From assembly GCA_002794785.1 (NCBI GenBank), contig NBBA01000010.1, positions 1,302,001 through 1,366,000 of the forward strand: 64,000 nucleotides of DNA. The letters run 5' to 3'. Below are positions 1 through 13,287 of the stretch, piece by piece; the stretch's first letter is position 1, and every line of letters begins with the position of its first letter. The notes beneath the pieces were generated by a model. It worked only from the letters and a program-made list of their open reading frames with translations, was not told the origin of the DNA and did not search any database. This DNA comes from Coniferiporia sulphurascens (lineage: Eukaryota > Basidiomycota > Agaricomycetes > Hymenochaetales > Hymenochaetaceae). Position numbers and translations under genes: made by a program.

Positions 1-1819
1 GAGCCTCAAAAGAATGGAAAGGACCTTAAGCATCCTGATTGCACCGAGAAGCTTCAGAAAGAGAGCGTTAGCCAGCCTTTTAGACGGATAGCATGTCTAA
101 ACATACCTCATTCATCAGGGCAACGCGCTCATCTCTCGCTTTCATGAGATTATCCTGTGCGGCGACCACGACCTTGCTGGCGTAATGGTTCAGAGGTAGG
201 AACAAGCACGTCACAGCGAGACCAATGAAGCAGGAAACGCCTTTGATAGGTGGTAATATCAGACAGTTGAACTCGGTGGCGGCGGTTAGTTAAAATACTC
301 ACCTAGGAGGTTGTAAAGGAAGATTGTACCAATGACGATTTCAATGGGCGAATCTATTTAAGGGAATTAAAACATTTCTTGAAAAACAGAAATCATATAC
401 GTACCAAGGAGGGAGAAGTTGTGCCACGCAAATTCAGCAACACGGTCAACATCGGTTGTCATGAGCGTCATGATTTGTGCCTTGCTCGAGAACTCGCCCT
501 CGTCATCGTCTCCTGCCTCGGTACCTTCCTCCTTCTTTTTGTCCTGGGAGGCAATTGCAGACGACGCAATATCCTTGCGGACTAGCGTCTTCGCAAAAAG
601 TAGCGTATTCAGTTGCACTCGGATGCTGACCTGGAGACTTGTGGTCGAAATCGACCACAGCTGGCTGACGAGGAGGTACATGACCGCGTTGAATCCGAAC
701 AGACCTGCACAATACACCCAGCCCCACTCAGTGTTCTTGCGTTCAGTGTCGACCTCGAGGTATGAGATGAGACGCTGGAGGAAGAACGCGGGCGTATAGT
801 ACATCATCGCAGTAACGATGACAAGCGCAACCTGCATAGTAAGCAGTGCCCGGTTAACGCGCAAAATACGGTACGCAAGCTGCCACCCGGAGCCAGGGCG
901 CGCGTTGCGTAGGCGGAAGGTGCGTGTCGCAGCCTTCATCCGCGAGTAAAGCGCCGTCGCGCGCATGCTTTGTGGTACGATGGGCAAGTCGCCAATCTCG
1001 AGGCTCTCGGCGGTGTATCCAAGCATGACAACCTTCGTCGTGTACGAGAACATGACAACCCCCCACGGAGACGCGTCGGTAATTCCGCACACGTTGTCCT
1101 CCGAGAACGACGTAATGCCCGCAAGCGTCTTCTCTGAATAGATGCGATCCTTCGGGAAGTGAAGCTTGGGTCCACGCTTCATGCGCGATGAGAGCCAAAA
1201 GGCAGCCACCCAGAGCGCGAGCGACGTATACCACACGATACGCTGAGGTAGAGCCCACGCAATGTGGGAAGGCAGAACGCTGATTCCCGCAAGAGTCAAG
1301 ATAGCCGCCGTCGTTAAAGAGGCTAGATGAACGGTGAACCGCCCATGCCAGAATTTATCGGAACGACCTATCGCAATGACGGACAATACCAGGACGTAAA
1401 GCGCAAACGTAGTGTGCACGGCAGCAGCGGCGATGTCATTCGCACCGTCGTCAGCGGCAATTGTCCAGCCAAATGCCACAGTCTGTGTAATAACCAAGAC
1501 TGCCGCAACGAGAGCCAAAACAACTTTCCGCAGGCGCACCTGGAGAATGAAATAAGACGGGTCCGGTAAAGCGCAATACACCACTAACCTTGGCCCAGAA
1601 TTCCTCCTCGCGAATGGGAAATCCGTCAGTGACATCCTCCGGGTCTGTTACGTCGAACGGGTCGTCGACCTGTGCATCATCGCTGAATTCTCCGTCTTCA
1701 TCATGGGTAGGCAACTTGATCTGTCCGTCTTCTGGACGACTCTCTATGAAAAAGAGAAGTGCACTAATGAGAGCACAACAGCAAAGAAAAACGCCCACTT
1801 CGAGCTGGAAGCGGGGCAT
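1..1819 (-). CDS. ABC-C (MRP-type) multidrug/conjugate transporter, N-terminal part, cut by window edge
   Basis: This is the N-terminal part of a fungal ABC transporter of the MRP/ABC-C subfamily, which export conjugated or toxic compounds across plasma or vacuolar membranes. Exons I can place (minus strand): 1819-1589, 1539-405, 353-303, 240-107 and 51 to the edge, all with GT...AG introns and consistent phase. Four hydrophobic helices come first (for example VVLALVAAVLVITQTVAF), then the first transmembrane domain with the family signature QIMTLMTTDVDRVAEFAWH, followed after splicing by a DSPIEIVIG segment and ARDERVALMNE/LLGAIRMLK, the usual lead-in to the first nucleotide-binding domain. 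That domain lies outside the window. The start is uncertain: the in-frame ATG at 1819 is used here, and another ATG at 1941 could belong to an upstream exon. The substrate cannot be inferred. Confidence 0.85.
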
Positions 1820-1941
1820 TGTCTGTTTCTTGTAGCTGGTGTGGAAGAAACGGACGTCTTTCCTTAAGTTGAGCGAGGTCGGCACCGCCGAACTTCGGTA
1901 AGTATTTTCGAGTCAGTCAAGGGACAGATAGCGGAGCACAT

Positions 1942-3105
1942 GGTACGAACGTCGATCTTTTGGTTCCTCTTTACTCAGCAGCCGAAACTTTTCCCGGTGC
2001 GGCAAGAGTGCTCCTTTGAACCCTCTTCAATCAACGTCTCTCTGCAAAGTGAACCGACCTTGAGGCGAGCTTGTCGCTGCGGGAAGTAGGATGCTCTGGT
2101 GTTGGCTTCGGCGCAAGGGATTTTATTCGAGCGGCTTACCATTCAATACCGTGCCGGCCCTGCCGGGCTTCCAGCCGATCCGACTAGATAAGATTAGACC
2201 GGAACCTCCATCCACCACTCGGAGGAGGAATCGTTCCCGATTTCACTGTTCACGGCGGGAGTTGTTTTATGTTTCGTTTTAAAAATGAATTTTCGAGTTT
2301 TGAAGATGCCCACCTGGCCGACGCCCCCCTCCATGTTCAAGTCCTCCGCCTGCTGTACTTTACGCGGTATTTTGCTTACTAAAGTAAAGAGAAAGCAATT
2401 TGATCGGAAATAGCCCCGGTACGGCATGCTTTATTAAAGACCGATAAGCGGGCCAATGTAAGCATGTTGAAAGGTTATGCAGTGCGGTTTAACCAATCCT
2501 AATAGCCAGGACAAGCACAATCGGGCTCGAAACTGTTGTAATCATCCAGTAGTACATAATATGAGGGCTGCATAATACAGTGAGACGAAGCTATCTGGTA
2601 CGTGAGTAAAACTTGGTCTGCAGCCAATCAACTGATGGCAATTGGTCAGCTTCCGCAAGAGCCCTACAATAAAAAGAATGCGGTTCTCATCCACAGCGCC
2701 CGCGCTTAGAGAAGAGCGCTATGGGTGTTTAAATCTACGATTGAAAGTGCGCCCAGACACAGCTCTGACTCGGAACAGCTTTACCGTATGTTATATATTT
2801 CAAGCTTTTCCACACCACGGGCATCGCGGGCCGACGAAGCGCCCGCAACGCGAATGAGAACCGCGTTCCTATTTCAGGAATGGATGTCGATCCCAATGGT
2901 GATCGTATTTCTATTTGCGCATTTAGCCACTCACGCCAATATTAGTTGTGGCACGAACTTCCGGGGCTGAATGCCACGCCGCTCGAACTATTACTTGTGA
3001 TACTCTCGGAGCCTGACCCTGGGGAAGATTTGACTCAAATAATCATCCGGGCGTCCTTTAAACTCCTCGCAAAGACTTCCACGTCAACCCATTCTCCCGA
3101 CTATC
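1942..3105. other. Intergenic region, about 1.2 kb
   Basis: The space between the divergent ABC transporter and the MAPEG gene. Only short open frames with no recognisable protein character occur here. It presumably holds both promoters, but I see no clear motif I would defend. Confidence 0.6.
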
Positions 3106-4007
3106 ATGTCCGTGCCTCTGTCGCTGTACTCGATCCCCGTCGTCTGGTTCACGACCTTTTACCCCATGAATATGAAGGTATGCGGGCCTTGATTGATAAC
3201 GCTCGCTTTAGTGTGAAGAGGCAGCAGGCTCACTTAGTATGTGCATCGTAGTTTGCTCTCATAGATAAAACGATTGGATACAACAAGTGAGCATGGACTT
3301 CTTATTTTGTATTGTATTAACGAACTCATTTTTACCCACGTTAGCCTCCAGCCTCGATCTAATACCAAAAGACTGCTGGAGGACCCCAAAGTTCCGCGTG
3401 AAGTCGCTCTGCGCGCTGAAAGGCTCGAGGGAGCGCATTTGGTCAGACGATCTATCCAAAGCTCGGAGCAGATTTCTAACGTTTTCTATAGAATGGAAAT
3501 GAAATCTTCCCACTGTGGGTAGCGGCTGTCGTAAGCTCTTTCCACTTATCTATCTGACAGTCAGGCATCTAATAATCTATAAAAACTTAGCTCGCTGGAA
3601 ACCACGCGGGAATTAGCAACAGCACTCTGAACATCGTGTCTGCCGCCTTGTATGCACCTTCTTTCTCCCACGTAATTTCCGGTGTATTCTGACCGGCTGC
3701 TCGAAACACAAAATATCTGTGCCCGTGCAGTGTCTCGCTTCGTCTTTTATACAACTACGTCTATATAACCCAATCGACACCCGCTGTCAGCTGGGTCAGG
3801 TAGGTGTTCTGCCTTAGTCCCCAGCCCAACGTGCATTCATTGATGCGATCGTTCAATGCCAGATCGACCCTATTCTTTTCAGGCTTGGGTGAGTGATCTA
3901 TATTGCATGTCCTACATACTACGTTCTGCATGCTCAATTCCGTCGTTACAGGTTTCCCGATGTACCTTCTCATAAAGGCCGGAAACATTGTGAGAAACGC
4001 CGCTTAG
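3106..4007 (+). CDS. MAPEG-family small integral membrane protein
   Basis: A 150-residue protein spread over eight exons: 3106-3177, 3252-3286, 3345-3441, 3492-3530, 3591-3649, 3731-3799, 3863-3888 and 3952-4007; the lengths add up to 151 codons including TAG. MAPEG proteins (membrane-associated proteins in eicosanoid and glutathione metabolism) are four-helix membrane proteins, often glutathione-dependent. Visible here are an N-terminal hydrophobic helix (MSVPLSLYSIPVVWFTTFYP), the motif IDKTIGYNNLQPR, the conserved RAERLEGAHLNGNEIFPLW stretch that carries the family's A-x-N-x-x-E-type motif, then LRLLYNYVYI and a C-terminal FPMYLLIKAGN helix. It belongs to the fungal MAPEG group; catalytic activity is not shown by sequence alone. 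It converges tail-to-tail on the condensin gene, with only about 240 bp between the stop codons. Confidence 0.82.
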
Positions 4008-4249
4008 TATACATGTATTTATGCGCACTGGACGTCCTCAGACGTAACATATGGTTATGACTGTATTATTGCTACAACAGTACAACATGCATCGTTCCGA
4101 GTTTCTACTGACAAGGCGGACAATGTTGTCTTAAGAATGAAAGCGAATAGAGCGAGAAGGAAAAGGCGAAAGCAGAAGACAGATACTCAGACATGCTAAA
4201 TAACTTAATAAAACACCTTAAATACTTTAGAAAAAGTTTGACGTCATCA

Positions 4250-7200
4250 TCAAATGTCACTTGAACCGTCCCATCCGATTCTTTCCTCTAGGATAGGTGG
4301 CGGTTTTCGGGCGGCACGATTTCGTGAAGGTACAGACTCTTCAGAAGGAGCAGCATCAGTGTCGCTTTCCGATGCGCCTTGGGACATGTCATCTTCGTCC
4401 GACTCTAGGGGGTTGAGCTTGGGTGGACGACCCCTTGCTGAGGACTTCGGAAGATGTTGGGACGCAGACTCCCCTCGCTTGTTTGTCGCGTTTGTCAGAG
4501 GCTTCTTAGCTGTGGCCTTCGATCTTGTCCTACTAAAAGACGAAACACTGTAAGCATATGGGAAGTGAGGAAGACCGGACATGGGATCAACGTGCCCGCC
4601 GTTCGTCGCCTCTGCTGCGCCGTGGTTTCGCCGCTTCGGGGCCGGCGACGCCAGTGTTGGTGTCTTCGTAGGTGTATGTAACCGCCTTTACGTTAATGTG
4701 TCGAGTTCAGTATAAATTTCAGGGGTGAAAAGGATTCGAGACTCACTTTCCGTTCTTCTTTCTAGGAGGTGTTGAGGGCGTTGGCGTCGGCATGTTTTCC
4801 TTCGTCTCGGCAGTGCTATTCGACCCTTATCAGGGTATTTAGTTGCATAACTGACAAGAGGCGACGTACCCTTCTGAGTCTGGAGCATCGGACTCTTCGC
4901 TTGACGGCTGCACAGACGCACGGTCATTCGAGTCAACTTCCTCTTTTTTCCCTCTTGCTGGTCGGGTAGGGACTCTCTTCGGAGCACTAAATCAAAGAAC
5001 AATTGAGGCCATGAAAAAATGTGGGAAAGTTCAAAACAGCGCACGTCTTCTTTGGAGAATCATCGTTATCCGGGGATGAGCCGGAGGACTCGCTATCGCT
5101 CATGGTGTTCTTCGCATTAGACCTAGGATGTATTGGAGTTTAGCACATTCACGGAATAAGAATGACTGCAAAAAATAAAAACGACATACTTCGCGTTCCG
5201 CCGGCCATGCCTAGGTTTTGAGGCGACATCATCTGTCTCAGTGCCACTTCCAGTCGCGGCACTGACTTTAGAAACTTTAGATGATCCTTCAAAATGTCGT
5301 CGTTTCGGACGCGTGACGCCGATGAACTCAAATACTTCTTCGTATGTCCCTTCCTGGAAGCACGTCTGCTCATCGTAATCCTTGAGCGCAGCTGCGAAGT
5401 GCTTCTCCAGGCGAACCTTGAAGCGTAAAAATACTTTATCGGAAGGGGGGTCATCAAAAGGACACAGCTAGTGGTTGTTGTGGGCTGAGAACAATCCGAT
5501 GTAGGATTCAATCGCGCGACTAACCTCGACTAAGTTCGTAACGAGTATATATAGGACGTTTAACCTTTCCTGTTCAGTTTCGGATGGAAATGCCAGTTTG
5601 CCGAGCAGTTGACACAGTGTCTTCCTGTCGTTCACTTCACAGATAGGATTGACTATGAGTTTTCCTGAATCTCAAATATCAATGGTTACTGTACTTACAT
5701 GCTCTCTCGTTGTCATATAATGCTCGGATGATATCAATAGCGAGGTTTATGTGAACGGGACTCGGATTTTCGGGTGCGTCAGGTCTGAAACCGGGTATCA
5801 AAGACGAGTATAGAGAAGGACGACGTAAGTTCACTTACACTGCAATTACCTTCGACGAGTCGGTCCAATCAAGAAGTAGCTGCCCAAATTGCAAGGGTGT
5901 GATCATGTCCTGATCGTCATCCATATCTTCATACACTCGGCTAACGAGATCGTACGCAGTGATGAAAATCTGCGTAGCACTGCGTGAAGCTTGCGTGTAT
6001 AAGCAAAGGAAAGCTAAAAGACTGGCATACCGACTGCATCCTGCTTTGATTAATCGGAGACGAGTAGCAATACGCCGGTAGAAAATACGCAAGGCATTGA
6101 CGAAGCTCTTGGTTATCAGAAGACGCAGGCGAGACGTATGCAAGTACGAGACTTGTCAGAACCTTTCGGGACTGTTAGTTGCGACCTAGAAAAAAAGAGA
6201 AGTATTCACCCTTTCATCTGTGACTAGACAGAACAGCATCAACTTCGAGAGGCCCAGACAGATGAGCGCCTGTATGCTTTTGGATTCCTCGGCCTCCAGG
6301 ACTTGCATAAGAAACGCAACGACGCGTTCGCCCTGCATTTAAAGTGTAGTCAGAAGCACATTTCCATTCACGTGACGATGATCACTCACTATTCCTTCGG
6401 CTCCGGATAAAATATCCCTCTCATAGGTCATCATAATGTCGAATACAATCTGGAGCACCTTCACCCTTAGTGACTCTGGCGCACCCTTCACCTGACTTAG
6501 GAAAAGCTGAAAGGAACTTAATGCCATGTTCTAAAAGGAGTCAGCACAAGGTTTTTTTTTGCATTGTCATAGTAAGACTGACTTTGGCAATGAGACAACA
6601 TAACCCCAGACTAATTAAGCCTTTCTCGCGTAGGACTAATTCCTTCCGCTTAACGGAGGTTATGATGAGATCTGCTAGGACCCCTTCAAGTATCGAATTT
6701 TCTTCGAAGCTCTAAAACGCATGAATTCAGCTACTGTATTGTTGTCTGTGGGTTGTTCAGTACTCACGCCATGTATGCGCTCAAGAACGGCGACGCACAA
6801 GCACAAGCAGCGCAAGTCGATGATATCAGATCGAGCTTTCTCCTCAGGGCTTTCTTCGTGAGGCTCCCGACGACCTTGACCTCCAATTCTCATAGGTCGT
6901 GCGGTCGTTATCATCGATTCATCACCTATCGTCTCATCGTCCTTCCCCTCATGATGCCACTCAACTACGAGCGTCAAAATAACGATCGTGCGAATAACTC
7001 ACCATATCCCCATCATTGGCGTCTGGGTCGGGATCGGGGTCTCGGAGTTCGTTGATCACTTCAACGACTACACGGATGAGATCCCGTTCATTCGGAGACA
7101 TTACGCTAAGCACTCCGACGCAGGGTTTAATGAGTGACTCAGACAACTCGGGGTGGGCAAGCATTTGCCCTATATTACGTTACTCAGGACATTAAGGGCC

Positions 7201-8830
7201 AATCCGCTGCAGTCAAAGCACTCACTGACAACGCCGAACATCTTCCGTCGCCCAATTTCGTCAGTGAAGTCAAGGTGTATCGCCAATTGAAGCAATTCAA
7301 CTAGTATGAATTCCAGATCGGCTAGTAGTTCTTCCCGAGCTTCGAACTCATCGTCCTCCTCGCCATCACTGTCGAGTCCTGCAGCCTCGACATCCTGTAA
7401 GACCTTGAGGAATGCGTTGTACTGTGTTTGTAGGTGAAAAGCGAGGGCAGTCACGACGGGGAGAGTCGCTTCGAGCCTCGCTTGATCGTCTTGCTCAATA
7501 CAATGTTCAACGAAAGCACGCGCTAGAAGGGCAGTCTCGGGCCGGAGCTTCGACCAAAACAGATCTAGACTTCATTTAGGAGACCGTAGGGCACCGAGTA
7601 GCATCGTGAAAAAAAAATACCGTCAAATTCAACCTCCCTCACGACCTCCGCTCGAGTGACGAAGACGCTCTTCAGTGCGTCCAGGGCAATGTCAGTTGTT
7701 CGAACGTCAAAAAGACCCAAGAACGCAGCTAAATCGCCCTCGCAAACATCGACCCAACTGCCGAGTAGCTTTGCCGCCGAGACACGCACAGCCTCTTCAC
7801 GGTCTCCAAGTCCCTGTTGAACGATCCGCTCACGCTGAGCAATCGTGAGCTGTTTTGGGTGCCCAAGCCGTGGGAGCACCGTCGCATACACAAGCTTTCG
7901 GGTGACGGCGTCGACATCGCGCGATCGTGTGAGTAGTGCAGAAAGTGTGTCTGGCGTGAAGGGAGTATTTATGAGCGCTGCGCGACGGACCTCACTGGTA
8001 GTAATAGTAAGTAATGTTGAGAAGTGCGAATACCAGTTGAAGAGTCTTACGCGGCGGGGTCGTAAAAAAGACTGGTCAGGAGGGTCGATACTATCGGTCG
8101 TTCGTCGTCCTCGAGGTCGTCTGGATCCTCACTCATAGCTAATTTTGATAGGGCAACTACGCTGTATGCTCGCACAAGGGACTCCTTGTCGAGAAGTCGT
8201 TCCAGTAAGGCGGACCGCAATTCCGCGTACAAATCTTGACTACGAGGCTGTGAGCACATTTGTGAAGAGGATGAAACTGGTTTGACGTACTCAATTTCTC
8301 CAAGATTATTGATAATTTCGGACACAAAGCTCATACAACGGAAGCGAACATCCTTATTCTTCGCTTGAAATCCCTTCAAAAAATACTTCAGGAGACGTGC
8401 AATGAATCGGGAGGATGTTGAATCTTCTTCGTCTGGCTTTTCTGCAGCTTTCATTTGCAGGCAGAGGTCAGTTGGGGCAGTACTCATATATTATCACCTA
8501 TTACACACTTTTGTCGACTATGAACTTGACGTAGTTCGAGACGAATTTCACGATTCTGTCTGCGGTCGGGGTGCCCTTCTTGACGACGAGCACCTTATTC
8601 AGCATATCCACGAAGACCTCCGCGAACATTTTCTCCCCAACCAGCTTTAGTCCGCCTCCGCTCGTCTTTCCCTTGCCCACATTTTCTACCACAGTGGCTG
8701 ATGCACTCTGAAGCTTGAATAGTGCGACGCTGTTCTTCTTGTGTGTTGCGGCCGATGATTGTGCCTGGTCGAACACAGCCGGAATCGCCGTTGCCAAAGA
8801 GCTGAGGTCGAACGGAGCCTTCGCAGTCAT
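4250..8830 (-). CDS. Condensin complex HEAT-repeat subunit (Ycg1/Cnd3/CAP-G), copy 1
   Basis: The non-SMC HEAT-repeat subunit of condensin, which with Brn1/CAP-H forms the DNA-anchoring clamp needed for mitotic chromosome compaction. It starts at the ATG at 8830 (MTAKAPFDLSS...) with the family N-terminus (FDQAQSSAATHKKNSVALFK, then TADRIVKFVSNYV). Many exons follow, encoding HEAT repeats such as SRDVDAVTRKLVYATVLPRL, QLTIAQRERIVQQGLGDREE and DEIGRRKMFGVV, then SPNERDLIRVVVEVINELRD and, further on, FQLFLSQVKGAPESLRVKVL. The tail (4250 to about 5100) is low-complexity, acidic and basic (EDDMSQGASESDTD), ending GWDGSSDI. I found no inactivating stop in the exons read. It is transcribed away from a second full copy at 9055-13287, with matching domain order but clearly diverged sequence. 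Exact exon borders were not all resolved. Confidence 0.88.
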
Positions 8831-9054
8831 ACAGCTAGCGTCCGCGTTTGGGGCGAGTAAGTCTGGCCAGTAATCGGACGGTATGCGGGCTCTGAGTGCA
8901 CAGGCGCTGTTGAACGTGATAGAACAGACGCGTCTGTGGCGTGTGATTTACCCATCCAGATATGGTACGCGTCGCGACTTGCTGCCACTGGCTGTTCAAC
9001 CAGTGAAGTCTCCGAAGGGTTGCCTCCGTACCACCCCGTGTCTCTTGCATCGTG
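8831..9054. promoter_or_regulatory. Shared divergent promoter region of the two condensin paralogues
   Basis: Only 224 bp separate the two start codons (8830 on minus, 9055 on plus), so both promoters and both 5' leaders must lie here or overlap. I see no unambiguous TATA box. The arrangement would fit co-expression of the pair, which is an inference. Confidence 0.5.
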
Positions 9055-12000
9055 ATGCCTCTGCAACGAACGGCAACGCCGGTCTTAACCGTACTGCCAG
9101 AGAACCTGCCCAAGATTTTTGAGCAAGCGCAACTTTCAATGGCGAATCATCAGAAGAACTTCGTCGCGCTCAACAAGTTGCACAATGCCGCCGCGTCTGT
9201 CACTGAGCTGACAAAAAATGGGATAGAAATGCAGCTCACGGGCGAAAAGTTATTTGAAGACCTGTTTATCGATATGGTTCTCAGGATTCTCCCAATGAAA
9301 AAGGGCGCTACGGTCGTTGACCGCATCGTGAAGTTCGTGGCTGGTTATGTTAGATTCGTCAATGAGAAAGGTCAGCAGTCCTCTGCTGGCATGCTTCAAA
9401 TGAACTTATTGCCGGAATATAGACAAGCAACCGTCCGATGATGATGACGATGACGATACTACTGCCTCACGATTTGTATCTCGCCTTGTCAAATATCTTC
9501 TCAAGGGGTTTGAGGCAAAGGACAAGACCGTCCGCTTCCGAGTGCTTCAAATTATTGCGGAGATATTGTCAATCATGCCAGAAATAAAGTACGCCATTAC
9601 TTAGTGTAATATGCGCTTATGGTTCCGTTTTACTTACGCACATCGCAGTGATGATATATATGATCTCCTTTATGGCCCCTTAGTCGACAGAGCGCACGAC
9701 AAGGAGCAGGCCGTCAGACACCAGGCTATCGTAGCACTTACTAAACTGCTTGATCCAGACGGTACAGACGAAGCACAAGAAGAGCTCATAAGTACCTTAC
9801 TCGACGCATTAGCTCATGATCCAGCCGTGTGGGTATTTGTCCGTTTCGTTGTTCACCGATGTTGACTATCCGTAGTGAGGTCCGAAAAGCTGTGCTAACA
9901 CACATACCTCTTTCTTCACTTACTCTTTCAGCTGTTTTATCTCGCACGCGCGATGTCGATGCATCCGTGCGAAGACTTGTCTATGTTCCTGTACTCGAAA
10001 AGCTGGAAAACCCTAAGCAACTTACAATAGCTGAACGCGAGCTTCTTGTCTGCACCGGTTTAAAGGATCGTGAACAGGCCGTACGCTCTACAGCGGCAAA
10101 GCTCGTGGCTTCCTGGGCGGATGTACTCGGAGGAGATATACTACAATTTATCAAACTATTCGACTTCAGCTTTGCCGAAACTGAAGATAATCCCGCAACT
10201 CAGGCGCTACTGTCCGTCTTCGAGACACGCGCGGATATACTGGACGGCCTTCAGTTTGATGGTATGTAGACCTCGTCCACAAATGAGGAAGCACTGACGG
10301 CGTAAAGAAGATGTCTTTTGGCGGGACCTCACTTCGGAGAGGGCCTTCCTTGCCCGTGTGTTCGTCGACTACTGTATACAGACTAAAGACGAAACACGTA
10401 TCGAAGCCAATATGCCTGTTGTGACTGCCCTTGCTTTCAAAATCCAAGCTCTATACAATGTCCTATTAAGCCGGGCGCAGGCCGAAGAGGAATACAGGGC
10501 ATTCGGTGGCCAGGAAGAGCCGACGGACAACATGAAAAATAGTGATGTATCCGAAGTGCAGTTTATTCTTGGTGAATTGATGAGACTCGCTGTGAATATG
10601 GACTATGCAGATGAGATTGGAAGAAGAAAGATGTTCGCCCTTGTGCGTGAGTATCATCCTGTCGCTGACTTTGATACACAGGTGTCTATTCACTGACGCA
10701 AATCATACACAGGAAATATGATTTCCCAGGATTCTCTTCCAGAGAACTTGATGCCACTCTGTCTGGATATCTTAAGAAAGCTGTCTTCTGGAGAGCGAGA
10801 TCTTATCCGCATCGTTGTTGAGGTCATACATGAGCTGAGGGATGGAGATTCTGACGAAGACGATACAGTATGTAAACCTCTCGGAATGAGCCGGAATAAC
10901 GCTAAAACACGGAGTAGAGGGGAAGAAGTGCTGACACCGGGACAAGTGTCGACGACACACCGATGCCGGCGAGGACACCAGGTCGACCGCGTAAACCCCC
11001 CGCTGATATGACAGTAGAAGAAAAGGAGCGCGCCGACACTATTGACTTGCGCTGTCTCTCCTTGTGCATTGGTATGCTAGAGCGGGTTAACAGTGTGAGT
11101 GGATGCTATAAATCTTCGTCTCGCAATTCCATCATATTTAACGGTTTGACCCCTGACATTTGATTTGCATGTAGTCATTCGAAGAGAACTCCACCCTCGA
11201 GGGTGTCTTGGGAGAGCTCATTATTCCAGCGGTAAGGCGGAAGGAGCTTCCTTTGCGAGAGAAAGGACTCGTCAGCCTTGGATTATGTTGTCTCATCGCT
11301 CGAGTACGTTATTTGTTTCGCGAGCACTCTTTTTGCCGAACTGATAACTTCTATCGTCTTTCCAGCGCATGGCGTTGAACTCCTTCCAGCTCTTCCTTCA
11401 ACAAGTACAACAGTCCCCAGAGACGCTGAAAATTCGCATATTGCATATATTGTTTGACGTGATGATGGTGCACGAGGGGGACTTCCTTGGTAATGCGGGT
11501 GTTGGCGTGAATTTTTGCTTCCCTCGGCGCGATAATTGGTGCTGAATTGACTGATTTCGATCTGCATAGGGTGACCGCGTTGTGGAGTTCCTTACAAAGA
11601 TTTTTGAGAGCGAAGGATCGACGAAGATCCAGGCCGTAATTTGCACTGGCCTCGCCAAACTCATGCTTTCAGGTATGATCGCTGACGATAAGGTGAATAG
11701 AGAATATAAAATGTCCACTTCAAAGAGAAAAATGTATTGAAGTCGCTTCGTAACAGGTACTTAAAAGTCTTGTCATTGCGTACATGTCTCCAGAGACTGC
11801 AGACAACCAAGAAGTGCGGCAGTGTCTGTCGTATTTTTTCCCTGTTTATTGTTACTCGTCATCTATCAACCAGAGACGAATGCAGAAGGTTTGCACCCGC
11901 CCCCTGTTCAGAACTCGCGCCCTGCAAACTTAATGATGATACAGATCTTCATGTCCACATACGAGGAACTCTCACGCATGTATGAAGAGTTAGACGGAGA

Positions 12001-13287
12001 GGAGGAAATGGTCAGCCCTTTGCAGGCAGGCTCGCTGCTTGTTGATTGGACGGACCCTCAGAAGACTACGTGGGTTTCTTTTTTGACTTCTTATAATAAC
12101 TTTAAGTTGATTGCGTCCTGTCAGTACGATTCTTGGCCAGAAAACAGACATGCATGTCCATTTCGATCTGTCCATCGAAATCGTGAAGTCCCTTTTCAAT
12201 AAGGAAATCGAAAGTAACGCACCTCTGCTTAATTTCCGCTCGAGTATGAAGTCTTATAATACTCACCACCAATTCAGAGAGCGGCAAAAAAGTTCTGTGC
12301 CAGCTCATCACCAGGCTCTATATTCCTGATGAGGCTGATGACGACAAAGTCCGGACACTGAAGCTGCTACTGAGTAATATTCGATCACGACGCGTCATTA
12401 AAGACATGACGAGCAACAATGCTTTAATACGTTTTGACAGCATGATTTCCAAGAAATTCGAGAATATTTTAGAGGGATTTAATGAAGAAGAGTATAGGCA
12501 GCTTGAGTACCTCAAGGACCTCTTCGAATTTTTGGATGATATCATTCCAGAAGATGACGAGGAGGAGGTTAAACCAAGACGAGGAGCAAGAAAGAGGTGA
12601 GCCCAACCAGACATCCAAGTATACGAAGGTCCGCTGATAACATGAGAAGGCGCTCTGAAAGCGCCGCTACAACGGTGACTGAAGCTGGCGCTGATGAAGA
12701 CGACTACGTGGAGCTGTCGGCGCCTAAACCAAAAGGCAAAAGCAGAAGTGTCGCTAAGTATGTTCCTCCCGTTATTAATCCGACCTTTCCATATAATTTC
12801 CGTAGAAAACGCAGAATTTCTAAGTCAGATGACGATGTGTCTGAAGACGAGACACCTTCCGCGCCGACACGTACTCTGCCAAAGAGGGCCGCGTAAGCTA
12901 ATAACTGCCCCAACTGGTCATTTCTGCTGACACAAAACCTCGAACCAAATTATAGCAAGAAAGCTATCAAAATGGTCGAAATAGCACCGGAGAGTGACGA
13001 GAGCGAAGAGGTGGAGCAAGAGCCCGGCCCGGATGATACTGATGACGATAGCGATGAAGTATCTTCATCACCTCCGCCAAAGGCGCCCAAGGTGAAATCC
13101 CGTAGCGTGTAAGTCGCGGAGCTTCATCTACATTACGTTGTGACTGATTCAAAGCAGAACGTCCGGAAAACGGAAAACGGCCAAGCTTCCTGAGCCTGAG
13201 CACGACTCTATCATGGACACGACGCTCGAGGCAGAAGATACTGACGGAGACGATAGCGAAGTGGATAACTTGCTGGACGATATATGA
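9055..13287 (+). CDS. Condensin complex HEAT-repeat subunit (Ycg1/Cnd3/CAP-G), copy 2
   Basis: A second full-length condensin HEAT subunit. The ATG at 9055 begins MPLQRTATPVLTVLPENLPK; the same landmarks as copy 1 follow in the same order: FEQAQLSMANHQKNFVALNK, VVDRIVKFVAGYVRFV, an acidic D-run, ASRFVSRLVKYLLKGFEAKD, SRTRDVDASVRRLVYVPVLE, QLTIAERELLVCTGLKDREQ, DEIGRRKMFALV, SGERDLIRIVVEVIHELRD, then FQLFLQQVQQSPETLKIRIL. The C-terminal third (from about 12400) is a charged, disordered tail with FLDDIIPEDDEEE and many S/E/D and K/R blocks, ending DNLLDDI. Introns are short and canonical, and I saw no disabling stop. Sequence divergence from copy 1 spans the whole length, so this is an old duplication, not a recent one. 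The family is normally single-copy in fungi. Confidence 0.88.

Noticed and set aside
2091..3000. Several short plus-strand frames upstream of the MAPEG gene
   Set aside because: No mutual splicing or homology; the MAPEG start at 3106 explains the coding signal.
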